64,000 nucleotides of DNA from Neisseria cinerea (GCF_900475315.1 NZ_LS483369.1:806001-870000), one strand, 5' to 3'. Counted from the stretch's first letter, positions 1 through 10,635 are shown. Program-made: numbers and translations. Notes: generated from the sequence alone by a model not told the origin.

Positions 1-1
1 A

Positions 2-400
2 CATTCAATGGGCGGACACGGCGCATTGGTATTGGCACTGCGAAACCGAGAACGTTATCAAAGTGTTTCTGCCTTTTCGCCCATTTTGTCGCCAAGCCTT
101 GTGCCTTGGGGAGAAAAAGCCTTTTCTGCCTATTTAGGAAAAGATTGCGAAAAATGGCAGCAATATGATGCCAGCTCGCTCATCCAACAAGGCTATAAAG
201 TACGAGGTATGCGCATTGATCAGGGTTTGGAAGATGAGTTTTTGCCGACACAATTGCGTACCGAAGATTTTATCGAAACCTGTCGTGCGGCAAATCAACC
301 GGCCGATGTGCGCTTCCACAAAGGCTACGATCATAGCTATTACTTCATTGCCAGTTTTATTGGTGAGCATATTGCCTATCATGCGGCATTTTTGAAGTAA
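2..400 (+). CDS. fghA: S-formylglutathione hydrolase (esterase D), 3' part
   Basis: C-terminal part of a serine hydrolase that splits S-formylglutathione to formate and glutathione, the last step of glutathione-dependent formaldehyde detoxification in the cytoplasm. The open frame enters from the left edge. Codons 2-7 read His-Ser, followed by MGGHG, so the window starts inside the GHSMGGH nucleophile elbow and the catalytic serine is at 5-7. The late catalytic His lies in the KGYDHSYYF motif and an Asp upstream in DQGLEDEF. The end matches the family's usual length beyond the nucleophile. In Neisseria this gene normally follows the adhC formaldehyde dehydrogenase, which would lie outside the window. 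Confident family call; the start is missing only because of the window edge. Confidence 0.93.
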   Translation, partial: HSMGGHGALVLALRNRERYQSVSAFSPILSPSLVPWGEKAFSAYLGKDCEKWQQYDASSLIQQGYKVRGMRIDQGLEDEFLPTQLRTEDFIETCRAANQPADVRFHKGYDHSYYFIASFIGEHIAYHAAFLK

Positions 401-485
401 GCTAAAGAGCGGTCAGTTTTCAAAGCATTTGGGATAGCCGGCACGAGGGCGGTAAAAAGTGCCGGCAAAATGCCAACATAAACGT

Positions 486-497
486 ATGCCGTCTGAA
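486..497 (+). repeat. DNA uptake sequence, AT type (single)
   Basis: ATGCCGTCTGAA, the 12-base extended DUS recognised by the pilus protein ComP during neisserial transformation. It is unpaired, so it is unlikely to act as a terminator. Confidence 0.9.
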
Positions 498-578
498 CCA
501 GAAGGAGCTGGCTCTACGGATTACTGAACCCAGCCCTTCATTTGATTAGTCTGATTTTTGAGCTTAAACCTTGATTGG

Positions 579-716
579 TCAAACACTAAAATCGCCCGTA
601 TTTCCTACCTCACTTTCAGGCTTTGTATCATTCATGATCAAATTTACATAAGCAGCCTTTTGTGTTTTCGGCTCTACTCAAGCTGATGTCGGCGTGGCAG
701 CCTCACGATTCACCAT
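579..716 (-). pseudogene. Possible decayed gene fragment
   Basis: Read on the minus strand from the ATG at 716, this gives a 45-residue frame broken once by TGA after residue 12. The part after the stop (starting [13 protein letters not shown] and ending GNTGDFSV) has a protein-like composition. I do not recognise the family. It may be chance. Confidence 0.2.
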
Positions 717-948
717 CTGTTTAATTTATCCTTCTTCAATATTAAAACACAGCCTTAAACAAAAGGCATTTCGTTCAATGAATTGGTAATATCAACATTA
801 TATTGAAACACCATCTTTGCTTATACAAGCTCCTTGCACGCTTCATTATTCTTTTCCACGGAAAACGCCAAGTTTGAAGGAAATCATTTATAATACCGGC
901 TGGTAAGCATTTTCTTTCTTAGCCACAAGAAGTATAACAAGGTTAAAT

Positions 949-2091
949 ATGAGCAATAGAGACCAACTTTTTAAAGCTCCTCCATTTGAAAACCACAGTC
1001 CGCTGACCTGGTATCAGGTTGCTTCCCAATCGCCTAATTTTATCCATGATCAGGCACAGGCAAACGCCATTGAATACCTCGACAGACTCTGGACCGAGCT
1101 GATGATGTTCAAACGCAAAAGAAACCGTTTTTTAGGTAGGAGTTTGCGTTCTCCGCAAGTCCCCAAAGGGCTTTATTTCTATGGCGGTGTCGGCCGTGGT
1201 AAAAGCTTTTTGATGGATGCTTTTTTCGGTTGTCTCCCTTACCGCCGCAAACGCCGCGTTCACTTTCATGCTTTTATGGCGGAAATCCACCAGCGCCTGA
1301 AAGTACTAAAGAGCGAAGCCAATCCGTTGAAATCCGTTGCCGCCGAGATTGCCAAAGAAACCCGCGTATTGTGCTTTGACGAATTCCATGTAAGTGATAT
1401 TGCAGACGCAATGATTTTAGGCCGTCTGCTGGAAAACCTACTAAACGAAGGTGTTGTTTTGGTGGCAACTTCAAACTACGCCCCTTCCGAACTCTACCCA
1501 CAAGGTCAAAACCGAAGCAGTTTTCTTCCCACAATTGCACTCATCGAATCCAGCCTGACAGTCTTAAATGTTGACGGAGGGGAAGACTACCGACTGCGAA
1601 CCCTTCGCCCTGCCGAGATTTTCTTTACGCCTGCCGATGAAGAAAATGAGGCGAAATTGGCAAAACTGTTCAAAGAAATGGCAGGTATTACCGATTTAAA
1701 TCCCGGCATCAGCACTATCCACGGCCGGGAAATTCCCCACAAAGCCGAGTTCGGTCGCGCCATATGGTTTGATTTCCGCGCACTGTGCTTCGGCCCCCGT
1801 TCACAGTCCGACTATCTATATTTGGCAGAACATTATGAAATGGTTTTTCTTTCAGGTTTGGAAAAACTCTCTCCCCAAGAAAAGGCAGAAGCACGACGTC
1901 TGACTTGGCTGATTGATGTCCTTTATGATTTCCGAGTCAAACTGTGTGCCACCAGCGCGGTAGATGTCAACCATATCTATACAGAAGGTGATTTTGCCGA
2001 AGAATTTACCCGTACTGCTAGCCGGATGGTTGAAATGCAGTCCGAAGTTTATTTGGAACAACCTCACTTGACCTTATCACCGAAGGATTAG
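949..2091 (+). CDS. zapE: Cell division protein ZapE (AFG1-like ATPase)
   Basis: 380-residue P-loop ATPase of the AFG1/ZapE family, which in E. coli joins the Z-ring late in division and destabilises FtsZ polymers in an ATP-dependent way. Walker A GGVGRGKS is at residues 79-86 and Walker B LCFDEF at 141-146, followed by the family's HVSDIADAM stretch and a sensor-like ATSN. Length matches bacterial members. There is no transit or signal peptide, so it should be cytoplasmic. The start is supported by a weak AAGG about 6 bases upstream. It is followed 70 bases later by ndk on the same strand with no terminator between, so the two may be co-transcribed. Substrate and partners in Neisseria are inferred from E. 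coli. Confidence 0.9.
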   Translation: MSNRDQLFKAPPFENHSPLTWYQVASQSPNFIHDQAQANAIEYLDRLWTELMMFKRKRNRFLGRSLRSPQVPKGLYFYGGVGRGKSFLMDAFFGCLPYRRKRRVHFHAFMAEIHQRLKVLKSEANPLKSVAAEIAKETRVLCFDEFHVSDIADAMILGRLLENLLNEGVVLVATSNYAPSELYPQGQNRSSFLPTIALIESSLTVLNVDGGEDYRLRTLRPAEIFFTPADEENEAKLAKLFKEMAGITDLNPGISTIHGREIPHKAEFGRAIWFDFRALCFGPRSQSDYLYLAEHYEMVFLSGLEKLSPQEKAEARRLTWLIDVLYDFRVKLCATSAVDVNHIYTEGDFAEEFTRTASRMVEMQSEVYLEQPHLTLSPKD

Positions 2092-2161
2092 GTTAGATAA
2101 ATTTTTTCTCGATAAAATAATACTGTCTCTAACTTTAATAAATAAAAAATAAGGATATAGC

Positions 2162-2587
2162 ATGGCGATTGAACGCACCGTTTCCATTATCAAACCCGAT
2201 GCCGTCGGCAAAAACGTTATCGGTAAAATATACAGCCGTTTTGAAGAAAACGGTTTGAAAATCGTTGCGGCCAAAATGAAACAACTTACCCTCAAAGAGG
2301 CTCAGGAATTCTATGCGATTCACAAAGAGCGTCCCTTCTATGCCAAATTGGTTGAATTTATGACCAGCGGTCCTGTAATGATTCAGGTTTTGGAAGGGGA
2401 AAATGCCGTTCTGAAAAACCGGGAGCTGATGGGGGCAACCAATCCTGCCGAAGCAGCCGAAGGTACGATACGGGCAGACTTTGCCACCTCCGTCAGTATT
2501 AATGCCGTACACGGTTCTGACAGTACGGAAAACGCCGCCTTGGAAATTGCCTACTTCTTCAGCCAAACCGAAATCTGCCCACGTTAA
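2162..2587 (+). CDS. ndk: Nucleoside diphosphate kinase
   Basis: 141-residue enzyme that transfers the gamma-phosphate from ATP to NDPs, balancing NTP pools. The N-terminal [12 protein letters not shown] is the family signature. The catalytic phospho-histidine is His117 in NAVHGSDS, and the nucleotide-binding GATNPAEA and GTIRADF stretches are present. Full length for a bacterial Ndk. An AAGGA box stands 7-8 bases before the ATG. It follows zapE and precedes rlmN; an inverted DUS pair just downstream probably ends the transcript. Very secure identification. Confidence 0.98.
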   Translation: MAIERTVSIIKPDAVGKNVIGKIYSRFEENGLKIVAAKMKQLTLKEAQEFYAIHKERPFYAKLVEFMTSGPVMIQVLEGENAVLKNRELMGATNPAEAAEGTIRADFATSVSINAVHGSDSTENAALEIAYFFSQTEICPR

Positions 2588-2613
2588 TATAATACACCTA
2601 CACAGACCCATTA

Positions 2614-2647
2614 TCAGACGGCATGAAACCTGTCCATGCCGTCTGAA
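2614..2647 (+). terminator. Inverted DUS pair after ndk
   Basis: TTCAGACGGCAT-type and ATGCCGTCTGAA copies face each other across a 12-base loop and can fold into a hairpin. No strong U-run follows, so it is a weak or Rho-assisted terminator as well as an uptake signal. Confidence 0.6.
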
Positions 2648-2726
2648 AGTTCTGTTACAAAGGCTTTCAATCAAATTTGCCGAACCGGCCATTTTGTGAA
2701 AAGCCTAATTTAAGAAATATAACCAT

Positions 2727-3827
2727 ATGAAAACCAATCTACTCAACTACGACCTCCAAGGGCTGACCCGGCACTTTGCCGATATGGGCGAAAAACCTTT
2801 CCGCGCCAAACAAGTTATGCGTTGGATACACCAATCCGGCGCGCAAAATTTTGATGAAATGACCGACTTGGCAAAATCGTTGCGCTATAAATTAAATGAA
2901 CAGGCAAGCATCGATATTCCTAAGCTTATGATGTCGCAAGAATCTTCAGACGGCACCCGCAAATGGCTTTTAGATGTCGGAACGGGAAACGGAGTAGAAA
3001 CTGTCTTTATCCCCGAGTCCGAACGCGGCACACTCTGTATTTCATCTCAGGTCGGCTGCGCGCTGGAATGCACATTTTGTTCGACCGGCAGACAAGGTTT
3101 CAACCGCAATCTGAGTGCAGCCGAGATTATCGGCCAATTGTGGTGGGCAAACAAAGCCATGGGGGTTACTCCGAAAAATGAGCGCGTAATTTCCAACGTC
3201 GTCATGATGGGTATGGGCGAACCAATGGCAAATTTTGAAAATGTCGTTACCGCACTGAGTATCATGTTAGATGATCATGGCTATGGTCTAAGCCGCCGCC
3301 GCGTAACGGTTTCCACCTCGGGTATGGTTCCCCAGATGGATAAACTGCGTGATACCATGCCTGTAGCTTTGGCTGTTTCTCTCCATGCTTCCAATGACGA
3401 AGTCCGTAACAAAATCGTACCGCTAAATAAAAAATACCCGCTGAAAGAATTAATGGCAGCATGCCAGCGTTATTTAGTCAAAGCACCCAGGGATTTTATT
3501 ACTTTCGAGTATGTGATGCTGGACGGTGTCAACGATAAGGCACAACATGCATACGAACTTATTGAACTGGTCAAAGATGTTCCCTGCAAATTCAATTTAA
3601 TCCCGTTTAATCCTTTCCCTAATTCGGGATATGAACGTTCAAGTAACGAAAACATCCGTATTTTCAGAGATATCCTGCAACAAGCCGGATTTGTCGTTAC
3701 CGTTCGAAAAACTCGTGGCGACGATATCGATGCCGCTTGCGGACAATTAGCAGGCCAGGTTCAGGATAAAACACGCCGTCAGCAAAAATGGCAACAGATT
3801 TTAATCGAACAACGGGGGGAATTATGA
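2727..3827 (+). CDS. rlmN: Dual-specificity RNA methyltransferase RlmN
   Basis: 366-residue radical-SAM enzyme that makes 2-methyladenosine at 23S rRNA A2503 and at A37 of some tRNAs, tuning translation accuracy. The radical-SAM cluster motif CALECTFC supplies Cys111, Cys115 and Cys118. The methyl-carrying catalytic cysteine is near residue 338 in [14 protein letters not shown] and the VSLHA motif are also typical. Length is normal. The last codons overlap pilW (TGA at 3825-3827), so rlmN, pilW and ispG probably form one transcript, an order conserved in several beta- and gamma-proteobacteria. Confidence 0.97.
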   Translation: MKTNLLNYDLQGLTRHFADMGEKPFRAKQVMRWIHQSGAQNFDEMTDLAKSLRYKLNEQASIDIPKLMMSQESSDGTRKWLLDVGTGNGVETVFIPESERGTLCISSQVGCALECTFCSTGRQGFNRNLSAAEIIGQLWWANKAMGVTPKNERVISNVVMMGMGEPMANFENVVTALSIMLDDHGYGLSRRRVTVSTSGMVPQMDKLRDTMPVALAVSLHASNDEVRNKIVPLNKKYPLKELMAACQRYLVKAPRDFITFEYVMLDGVNDKAQHAYELIELVKDVPCKFNLIPFNPFPNSGYERSSNENIRIFRDILQQAGFVVTVRKTRGDDIDAACGQLAGQVQDKTRRQQKWQQILIEQRGEL

Positions 3828-4588
3828 TGCCCTTTCATATATCCAAAAAATTGTTCTTCTTAGCTGTGATTGCTCTAAGCGCATGCAGCACCTCTTATCA
3901 ACCCTCAAGCGCAGAAAAAGCCAATCAGGTTTCCAACATTAAAACCCAATTGGCCATGGAGTATATGCGCGGGCAAGACTACCGCCAGGCAACGGCAAGT
4001 ATTGAAGATGCACTGAAAACAGACAGCAAAAACGAACTTGCCTGGCTTGTCCGTGCCGAAATCTATCAATATCTGAAAGTAAATGATAAAGCTCAGGAGA
4101 GTTTCCTGCAGGCACTCTCCCTAAAACCCGACAACGCTGAAATCAACAATAACTACGGCTGGTTCTTATGCGGCACGCTCAACCGGCCTGCAGAAGCGAT
4201 GCCCCACTTTGATAAAGCATTGGCAGATCCTACCTACCCGACTCCGTTTGTTGCCAATTTGAATAAAGGCATATGCAGTGCAAAACAAGGGCAGCTTGGA
4301 TTGGCAGAAGCCTACTTAGAACGTTCACTTGCCGCACAGCCGCAGTTTCCTCCTGCATTTAAAGAACTGGCACGTACTAAAATGCTTGCCGGCCAATTGA
4401 ATGATGCGGACTATTATTTTAAAAAATACCAAAGTAAGGTTGAAGTCCTACAGGCGGATGATTTGCTGCTTGGTTGGAAAATTGCCAAATCTCTCGGAAG
4501 CTCACAGGCGGCATACGAATATGAAGCACAGTTGCAGGCAAACTTCCCTTACTCAGAAGAATTACAGACTGTTATCACAGGTCAATAA
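3827..4588 (+). CDS. pilW: Type IV pilus biogenesis lipoprotein PilW (TPR protein)
   Basis: Outer-membrane lipoprotein (PilF/PilW family) needed for assembly or stability of the PilQ secretin and of functional type IV pili, and hence for adhesion and transformation. A lipoprotein signal ends in LSAC, with the acylated Cys about residue 19. The rest is tetratricopeptide repeats, seen as helical pairs such as NELAWLVRAEIYQYL and AEINNNYGWFL. I chose the ATG at 3827 (253 residues) because a run of six G ending at 3819-3820 gives normal spacing; an ATG at 3824 is also possible. The start overlaps the rlmN stop. The six-G run lies at the ribosome binding site, so length changes there could alter translation, though six is short for phase variation. 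Confidence 0.93.
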   Translation: MPFHISKKLFFLAVIALSACSTSYQPSSAEKANQVSNIKTQLAMEYMRGQDYRQATASIEDALKTDSKNELAWLVRAEIYQYLKVNDKAQESFLQALSLKPDNAEINNNYGWFLCGTLNRPAEAMPHFDKALADPTYPTPFVANLNKGICSAKQGQLGLAEAYLERSLAAQPQFPPAFKELARTKMLAGQLNDADYYFKKYQSKVEVLQADDLLLGWKIAKSLGSSQAAYEYEAQLQANFPYSEELQTVITGQ

Positions 4589-4603
4589 ACAGATTCGAAC
4601 CTT

Positions 4604-5869
4604 ATGAACACACTCCAACGCCGTAAGACACACCAAGTCCATATCGATCACATCATTGTTGGTTCAGAAGCACCCGTCATCATCCAATCTATGACCAATA
4701 CCGACACCGCAGATGCCCAAGCCACTGCATTGCAGGTCAAAGAATTAAGCGATGCAGGTTCAGAAATGGTGCGTATTACTGTTAACAGTCCCGAAGCAGC
4801 ATCTAAAGTTGCAGAAATCCGCCAGCGCTTAGACGATATGGGCTATCCCACCCCCCTTATTGGTGATTTCCATTTCAACGGTGAACGCCTTTTGGCCGAA
4901 TTTCCCGATTGCGGCAAAGCCCTGTCTAAATACCGCATCAATCCCGGCAATGTCGGTAAAGGTGCAAAAGGCGATGAAAAGTTTGCCTTTATGATTCGGA
5001 CGGCTGCAGAAAACAACAAAGCTGTCCGCATCGGCGTAAACTGGGGTTCTTTGGATCAAAGCCTTGCCAAGCGCATGATGGATGCCAATCAGGCATCTGC
5101 CTCTCCAAAACCTCCTCAGGAAATTATGAAAGAAGCCCTGATTGTTTCCGCCTTGGAGTCTGCCGAAAAAGCCGTTCGGCTAGGATTACCCGAAGACAAA
5201 ATTATCCTTTCGTGTAAAGTCAGCTCTGTCCAAGATCTGATTCAAGTCTATCATGAATTGGGTAGGCGCTGCGCCTATCCCCTGCATTTGGGATTAACCG
5301 AAGCAGGGATGGGCAGCAAAGGCATTGTAGCATCTACGGCAGCCCTTTCCGTCTTATTGCAGGAAGGAATCGGGGATACAATCCGCATTTCACTGACTCC
5401 GGAACCGGGAAGTTCTCGAACACAGGAAGTTATCGTCGGACAAGAAATTTTACAGACCATGGGGCTGCGTTCATTTACACCTATGGTAACTGCCTGTCCA
5501 GGCTGCGGGCGTACAACCAGTACCGTATTTCAAGAGCTGGCACAAGATGTTCAAAATTACCTGCGCCAAAAAATGTCTATATGGCGTAACCTTTATCCCG
5601 GGGTTGAATCCCTGAACGTTGCCGTAATGGGCTGCGTTGTCAATGGGCCCGGAGAAAGCAAATTGGCCGACATCGGAATCAGCCTTCCCGGTACAGGGGA
5701 AACACCCGTCGCACCTGTTTATGTAGATGGGGAACGCAAAATAACACTGAAAGGTGATAATATTGCAAGCGAATTCCTAGCTATTGTAGAGGAATATGTT
5801 AAAACCAATTATGGCGAAAACAGTTCTAAACGCAATAAAGGAAAAGTCATCCCGATACAGTCTCTATAA
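4604..5869 (+). CDS. ispG: 4-hydroxy-3-methylbut-2-en-1-yl diphosphate synthase (flavodoxin)
   Basis: 421-residue [4Fe-4S] enzyme (GcpE) that reduces MEcPP to HMBPP, the penultimate step of the MEP isoprenoid pathway. Visible landmarks are [11 protein letters not shown] near the N-terminus, the long (beta/alpha)8 domain, and the C-terminal cluster ligands in CPGCGRTT and [10 protein letters not shown]. The length fits the proteobacterial form without the extra insertion found in plants. It starts 15 bases after the pilW stop with no clear Shine-Dalgarno, consistent with coupled translation in a rlmN-pilW-ispG unit. The transcript ends at the DUS hairpin just downstream. Confidence 0.97.
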   Translation: MNTLQRRKTHQVHIDHIIVGSEAPVIIQSMTNTDTADAQATALQVKELSDAGSEMVRITVNSPEAASKVAEIRQRLDDMGYPTPLIGDFHFNGERLLAEFPDCGKALSKYRINPGNVGKGAKGDEKFAFMIRTAAENNKAVRIGVNWGSLDQSLAKRMMDANQASASPKPPQEIMKEALIVSALESAEKAVRLGLPEDKIILSCKVSSVQDLIQVYHELGRRCAYPLHLGLTEAGMGSKGIVASTAALSVLLQEGIGDTIRISLTPEPGSSRTQEVIVGQEILQTMGLRSFTPMVTACPGCGRTTSTVFQELAQDVQNYLRQKMSIWRNLYPGVESLNVAVMGCVVNGPGESKLADIGISLPGTGETPVAPVYVDGERKITLKGDNIASEFLAIVEEYVKTNYGENSSKRNKGKVIPIQSL

Positions 5870-5871
5870 AA

Positions 5872-5905
5872 TAAATGCCGTCTAAACATTTCAGACGGCA
5901 TTTAT
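5872..5905. terminator. Bidirectional DUS hairpin between ispG and clpP
   Basis: AATGCCGTCTAAA faces TTTCAGACGGCATT across a short loop, followed by TATTTT. The left copy is mutated (TAAA instead of TGAA). It can terminate convergent ispG and clpP. Confidence 0.7.
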
Positions 5906-5921
5906 TTTCCCTCCCAATTAA

Positions 5922-6542
5922 TCAAAGCTGTAAAGAAGCACGGTTCTCCAAGATTTGATCAATCAGACCATATTCTTTAGCCTCTTCGGCGGACATGAAG
6001 TTGTCTCGGTCAGTGTCACGTTCCAAATCTGCCAAGTCTCGGCCGCAGTGTTTGGCCATCAGGCGATTGAGTTTTTCTTTGATTTTCAACAGTTCGCGTG
6101 CGTGAATCTCAATATCGGATGCCTGACCGCCCAAACCGCCGCTGATTAAAGGTTGGTGAATCATGATACGGCTGTTGGGCAAGGCGAAACGTTTGCCTTT
6201 CTCGCCTGCCGACAGCAGGAATGCACCCATGCTTGCCGCTTGCCCCAAGCACAAAGTAGAGACATTAGGTTTGATGAAATTCATAGTATCGTAAATCGAC
6301 ATACCTGCCGTTACCGAACCGCCGGGCGAATTGATGTAAAAGAAAATATCTTTGTCAGGATTTTCACTTTCCAAAAACAACAGCTGGGCGACCACCAAAT
6401 TGGCGGACTCATCGGTTACCGGACCGACTAAAAATACGATGCGTTCTTTTAAAAGGCGCGAGTAAATATCAAATGCACGCTCACCACGACCGCTTTGTTC
6501 GATAACGGTAGGAACGAGGTAATTATTGAAATCGAAGGACAT
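5922..6542 (-). CDS. clpP: ATP-dependent Clp protease proteolytic subunit
   Basis: 206-residue serine protease that forms the double-heptamer chamber fed by ClpX or ClpA for regulated protein turnover. The catalytic triad is Ser104 in GQAASMGAF, His129 in RIMIHQP and an Asp near residue 178 in the [11 protein letters not shown] region. INSPGGSV is the oxyanion-loop motif. Length and sequence are typical of proteobacterial ClpP, with a short processed N-terminus. It lies downstream of tig in the same direction, the common tig-clpP order, separated by a short hairpin at 6565-6595. No clpX follows here because ispG is convergent. Confidence 0.98.
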   Translation of the reverse strand: MSFDFNNYLVPTVIEQSGRGERAFDIYSRLLKERIVFLVGPVTDESANLVVAQLLFLESENPDKDIFFYINSPGGSVTAGMSIYDTMNFIKPNVSTLCLGQAASMGAFLLSAGEKGKRFALPNSRIMIHQPLISGGLGGQASDIEIHARELLKIKEKLNRLMAKHCGRDLADLERDTDRDNFMSAEEAKEYGLIDQILENRASLQL

Positions 6543-6564
6543 TCTTGTCTCCTGTCAATGTTAC

Positions 6565-6595
6565 GAAAGCACCAAAGGGACGCTTTGGTGCTTTC
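6565..6595. terminator. Hairpin between tig and clpP
   Basis: GAAAGCACCAAAG and CTTTGGTGCTTTC form a 13-bp perfect stem with a 5-base loop. No run of T follows in either direction, so it may attenuate, pause or stabilise the mRNA between the two genes rather than fully terminate. Confidence 0.5.
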
Positions 6596-6629
6596 AAGTT
6601 GCCTGTTTCAGACAAACCTTTGAAGATGA

Positions 6630-7940
6630 TTAGGCTTGTGCGCCCATCACTTCGTCAAAAGACAAAGCTTTTTCGGTTACTTTGGCTTTGCCCAAAACGA
6701 AATCAACAACGTTGCTTTCTACTGCCAAAGAAGTCGGGCCTTGTAGGCGGGAAGGCTCTGCGTAGTACCAGTCGATCACTTCTTGAGGATCTTCGTAGCT
6801 TTCTGCAAAGTTGGCAACAACGGCTTTGATTTGCTCTTCAGTCGGTTCCAGTTTGTTTTCATCAACCAGTTTGGCCAAAATCAGACCCAAAGATACGCGG
6901 CGTTCGGCTTGTTCTTTGAACATATCCAAAGGCAGATCCAAGTTGGCAGCATCAGCCATGCCTTGGTTAACAAAATTTTGTTTCATTTCGTTTGCCAAGC
7001 GTGCGGCTTCTTCATTTACCAAAGCAACAGGTGCTTTCAGCTCTACGGCTTTGAGCAGCGCGTTCATGACAGATTCTTTGGTTTGTTCCTTCACGCGGCG
7101 CTCAACTTCACGGCCTACGTTTTTCTTCACTTCTTCGCGCATTTTGGCAACGTCGCCGTCGGCAATACCCAATGCTTTAGCAAAGTCGGCATCAACTTCA
7201 GGCAAAGTTGCTTCAGATACGTTGTTCAATGTGATGGTGAAGACAGCAGATTTACCGGCAACGTCTTTACCGTGGTAGTCTTCGGGGAAATTGACGGTAA
7301 CGTCTTTGCTTTCGCCTGCTTTCATACCGACTACGCCGGCTTCGAATTCAGGCAACATTTGCCCTGCGCCCAATACAAAGGCGTAGTTTTTGGATGCGCC
7401 GCCTGCGAAAGGTTCGCCGTCGATTCTGCCTTCGAAGTCGATGATGACACGGTCGCCGTTTTGGGCTTCGCGTTCAACATGGTTGAAGCGGGTACGTTGT
7501 TTGCGCAGGATTTCTACGGTTTGGTCCACTTCGGCATCACCGACGGAAGCGGTTACTTTTTCAACTTCTTGTGCAGACAAATCGCCGATAACGACTTCAG
7601 GGAATACTTCGAAAATCGCAGCAATTTTCAGGGATTCTTTATCATCTTGTTCTTCAACGCCTTCGAAACGCGGATAGCCGGCAACTTTCAATTCTTGGGC
7701 AACGGCAACATCGTAGAAGCGGCGTTGAACCATCTCATTGATGACATCATTTTGAGCGCTTGCACCGTACATTTGGGCAATCATTTTTAAAGGTGCTTTA
7801 CCCGGGCGGAAACCGTCGATTTTTGCACGGCGCTGGGTTTGTTTCAGTTTTTTATCGGTTTCTGCGTTGATTTCGGACCAAGGCAGAGACAGCACTACTT
7901 TGCGTTCCAGATTTTCTAAAGTTTCAACAGTTACGCTCAT
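6630..7940 (-). CDS. tig: Trigger factor
   Basis: Ribosome-associated chaperone and peptidyl-prolyl isomerase that meets nascent chains at the exit tunnel. The N-terminal ribosome-binding domain carries the family loop GFRPGKAP near residue 45. A central FKBP-type domain follows (GDRVIIDFEGRIDGEPFAGG, about residues 160-245), then the helical C-terminal arms. I chose the second of two adjacent ATGs (436 residues, MSVTVETLE) because AAGGG then sits 7 bases upstream; the first ATG at 7943 is the alternative. It heads the tig-clpP unit. Full length, no oddities. Confidence 0.97.
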   Translation of the reverse strand: MSVTVETLENLERKVVLSLPWSEINAETDKKLKQTQRRAKIDGFRPGKAPLKMIAQMYGASAQNDVINEMVQRRFYDVAVAQELKVAGYPRFEGVEEQDDKESLKIAAIFEVFPEVVIGDLSAQEVEKVTASVGDAEVDQTVEILRKQRTRFNHVEREAQNGDRVIIDFEGRIDGEPFAGGASKNYAFVLGAGQMLPEFEAGVVGMKAGESKDVTVNFPEDYHGKDVAGKSAVFTITLNNVSEATLPEVDADFAKALGIADGDVAKMREEVKKNVGREVERRVKEQTKESVMNALLKAVELKAPVALVNEEAARLANEMKQNFVNQGMADAANLDLPLDMFKEQAERRVSLGLILAKLVDENKLEPTEEQIKAVVANFAESYEDPQEVIDWYYAEPSRLQGPTSLAVESNVVDFVLGKAKVTEKALSFDEVMGAQA

Positions 7941-8161
7941 CATAAGCCCTTAAATTTGTTGTGTTAATAAAAATAGCCAGCCCTTTTCCGACATTGGACG
8001 GTAAGCGGCAAAACGGTACCGGCGATACAAATAATTGCCCTACCTTCTCCGTAAAGGGAACATCTTAACTTGGAAGTATATCACAATATGTTTTCTCAAA
8101 CATAATATGCCGCCTGAAAACGTCAAATCAGCCACCCAGACTTCTTAATCCCAATATGAAA

Positions 8162-10594
8162 CTAAAAATGTTCTTTGTGTGCCAAAATCTTACGGCTGCC
8201 ATTAATATCGGCAGGTGAAACGACACCTGCATTTTCGAGTGCTTCCATCAGGTTTGCTGCGCGGTTATAGCCGATGCGCAACTGACGTTGCAGGGAGGAG
8301 ATTGAAGTTTTTTTGCTTTCCAAAATGTAGGTAACGGCTTGGTCAAACAATTCGTCGCTTCCCGCATTCGGATTGACGATATTAGTGGTTTCCAGTGCGG
8401 CTTCCCCGCTGAGCAAACCTTCGACATAGTCAGCGGGAGCTTGGGATTTGACATAGTTGACGACTTGATGCACTTCGTCGTCTGAAACAAACGCCCCTTG
8501 CAGTCGGGTTGGCTCGGCGCTGCCCGGTTGTAGGAACAGTGAATCGCCGTATTTCAACAGCTCGTCCGCACCCATCTGGTCAAGGATGGTGCGGCTATCA
8601 ATTTTGCTTTGTACGGTAAACGCCATACGCGTCGGGATGTTCGCCTTAATCAAGCCGGTCACGACATCGACGCTTGGACGTTGGGTCGCGACAATCATGT
8701 GAATACCTGCCGCACGTGCTTTTTGGGCAAGGCGTGCGATTTGCTGCTCAACGGATTTACGTTCGGTCATCATCAGGTCCGCCAACTCGTCGATAACGAC
8801 CACAATCAATGGTAATTTTTCCAAGGGTTCCGGATTATCCGGAGACAGGCTGAAAGGATTCAACAGCGGCTTACCGGCCGCTTTGGCAGCCTCGACTTTT
8901 TGATTGAAGCCCTCCAAGTTGCGCACACCTGCATGCGAAAGCAGGCGGTAGCGTTTTTCCATTTCGGCAACACACCAGTTCAATGCCTGCCCTGCTTCGC
9001 GCATATCGGTAACGACCGGGCAAAGCAGGTGCGGAATACCGTCGTAAATGCTTAATTCGAGCATTTTCGGATCAATCATGATGAAGCGGACTTCTTCCGG
9101 CGTAGCTTTGAAAAGCATAGACATAATCATGCCGTTCACGCCGACGGATTTACCCGAACCGGTCATACCAGCAACCAAAAGGTGTGGCATTTTCGCCAAG
9201 TCGCCGACGACGGGCGTACCGGCGATGTCTTTGCCCAATGCAACGGTCAGTTTGGATTTGGCTTCAGTAAACACGGGTGAAGACAAGATTTCGCTCAACA
9301 TCACATCTTGGCGTTTATCGTTGGGCAACTCGATGCCCATCGTGTTTTTGCCTGCGATGGTTTCTACGATACGTACGGATTGCAGCGACATGGAACGCGC
9401 CAAATCTTTAGATAAAGCAACGATTTGGCTGCCTTTTATGCCTTGCGCAGGCTCGATTTCATAACGCGTAATCACAGGGCCGGAAGTGGCAGAAACGACT
9501 TGCACGCCGATGCCGAATTCTGCCAGCTTGGATTCAATCAGTTCGGCAGTACGCTCCAATTCGGCAGGATTGATGCTCACCGGCTCGTTATCGGGAAGGC
9601 GCAACAGATTCAACGCAGGCTTGTGATATTCTCCATTGCTCTGGACTTCGTTATCTTCAAACAGCGAAGCTTGGATTTTAGGCGGCGGCGCAACAGAGAC
9701 TGCTACAGATTTGCGGTTGCTAGTACTGCCTTCGAGTGAGATAACGGGCTTGGCGGTAATATTTTTAGCCTCTTTTACCATACGGCGGGTGTTTAGGGTA
9801 TCGACACTGTCTTTTTTGGTATTAGGACGGCGTTTTCCCAGTGATGATATTTTTCTACCCGATACGGCCAGACAATTTTGAATCGTCCTACTTGTACCGT
9901 TCAACACTTCCAACCATGAAACCTGTACCAGCAAAGACACTGACAACAACAAAACAACCAAAATAATCAAGAGGCTGCCCGATTTTCCCAATAACCATGC
10001 AAATATAGCGCCGACACGTATACCTACCATACCACCCGCACCGACCGGCAAGGATTCACTGTATTTTCCGCCCAGCACAAAATATTCCAAAACAGGGCTG
10101 AATACCGTCAAGATAAAAAGTGCGGCGACGGCAATTTTGTGGTTGTACGAACCGGGTAGTGCCGGTTTGGCATGCAGACGGAAATTTTTATACAACATCA
10201 CGCAGGCAGCAACTATCCACCACCAGAAAGACCAGCCGAAAAGATAATAACCGACATCGGCAATGTATGCTCCGAACAAACCTCCCCAATTGGCGGCATC
10301 TTCCACAACCGGCGAACTGCGCGACCAAGACGGATCCCCCATATCGAAACTAATCAGGGAAATCGTCAGATACAGGGTTGCCGCCAAGCCCATCAGCCAC
10401 AATGCGTCGGCGATTAGATTGACGACATGTTCGGGACGTGCCTTCTTTGCTTCGGTTTTTTGCAATTCTTTAGCAGCTTTGAGCTGTTCGGAAACCTTAT
10501 TGCCCCTTGCACCGTTGTCTTTCTTGCGGGAAGAATTTTGAGACTGGTTTGCCGCCCTGCCTTTTGTGATTTTCTTATTGGATTTTTCTGTCAT
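8162..10594 (-). CDS. ftsK: DNA translocase FtsK
   Basis: 810-residue septal DNA pump that moves chromosome ends toward dif and activates XerCD during division. A charged, basic N-terminal tail of about 60 residues precedes four membrane segments (about residues 60-230), a short linker, and the RecA-like motor with Walker A GMTGSGKS near residue 478. The C-terminal winged-helix gamma domain ([22 protein letters not shown]) reads KOPS-type signals. It is much shorter than E. coli FtsK because the linker is short, which is normal in Neisseria. It stands alone between tig and the divergent uraA; a DUS half-hairpin at 10611-10635 lies just upstream of its start. Confidence 0.96.
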   Translation of the reverse strand: MTEKSNKKITKGRAANQSQNSSRKKDNGARGNKVSEQLKAAKELQKTEAKKARPEHVVNLIADALWLMGLAATLYLTISLISFDMGDPSWSRSSPVVEDAANWGGLFGAYIADVGYYLFGWSFWWWIVAACVMLYKNFRLHAKPALPGSYNHKIAVAALFILTVFSPVLEYFVLGGKYSESLPVGAGGMVGIRVGAIFAWLLGKSGSLLIILVVLLLSVSLLVQVSWLEVLNGTSRTIQNCLAVSGRKISSLGKRRPNTKKDSVDTLNTRRMVKEAKNITAKPVISLEGSTSNRKSVAVSVAPPPKIQASLFEDNEVQSNGEYHKPALNLLRLPDNEPVSINPAELERTAELIESKLAEFGIGVQVVSATSGPVITRYEIEPAQGIKGSQIVALSKDLARSMSLQSVRIVETIAGKNTMGIELPNDKRQDVMLSEILSSPVFTEAKSKLTVALGKDIAGTPVVGDLAKMPHLLVAGMTGSGKSVGVNGMIMSMLFKATPEEVRFIMIDPKMLELSIYDGIPHLLCPVVTDMREAGQALNWCVAEMEKRYRLLSHAGVRNLEGFNQKVEAAKAAGKPLLNPFSLSPDNPEPLEKLPLIVVVIDELADLMMTERKSVEQQIARLAQKARAAGIHMIVATQRPSVDVVTGLIKANIPTRMAFTVQSKIDSRTILDQMGADELLKYGDSLFLQPGSAEPTRLQGAFVSDDEVHQVVNYVKSQAPADYVEGLLSGEAALETTNIVNPNAGSDELFDQAVTYILESKKTSISSLQRQLRIGYNRAANLMEALENAGVVSPADINGSRKILAHKEHF

Positions 10595-10610
10595 GCCGTA
10601 TTACCGGAAA

Positions 10611-10635
10611 ATGCCGTCTGAAAACACCGGACGGC
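10611..10635 (+). repeat. DUS with imperfect partner upstream of ftsK
   Basis: ATGCCGTCTGAA at 10611-10622 is followed by GACGGC at 10630-10635, which can pair only with the first six bases of the core. It sits in the ftsK/uraA divergent region, so an uptake role is more likely than termination. Confidence 0.6.

Larger units (their letters stand above)
401..948. other. Long intergenic region with one DUS and a possible gene remnant
   Basis: About 550 bases without an intact gene between fghA and zapE. It holds a single AT-type DUS at 486-497 and, on the minus strand at 579-716, a short frame with one internal stop that looks like decayed coding sequence. A TATAAT hexamer at 889-894 lies close enough to zapE to serve as its -10 box, but I see no convincing -35. 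Nothing else was recognised. Confidence 0.4.

Noticed and set aside
3814-3820. G6 run at the pilW ribosome binding site as a phase-variation tract
   Set aside because: Six bases is below the length usually needed for high-rate slippage.
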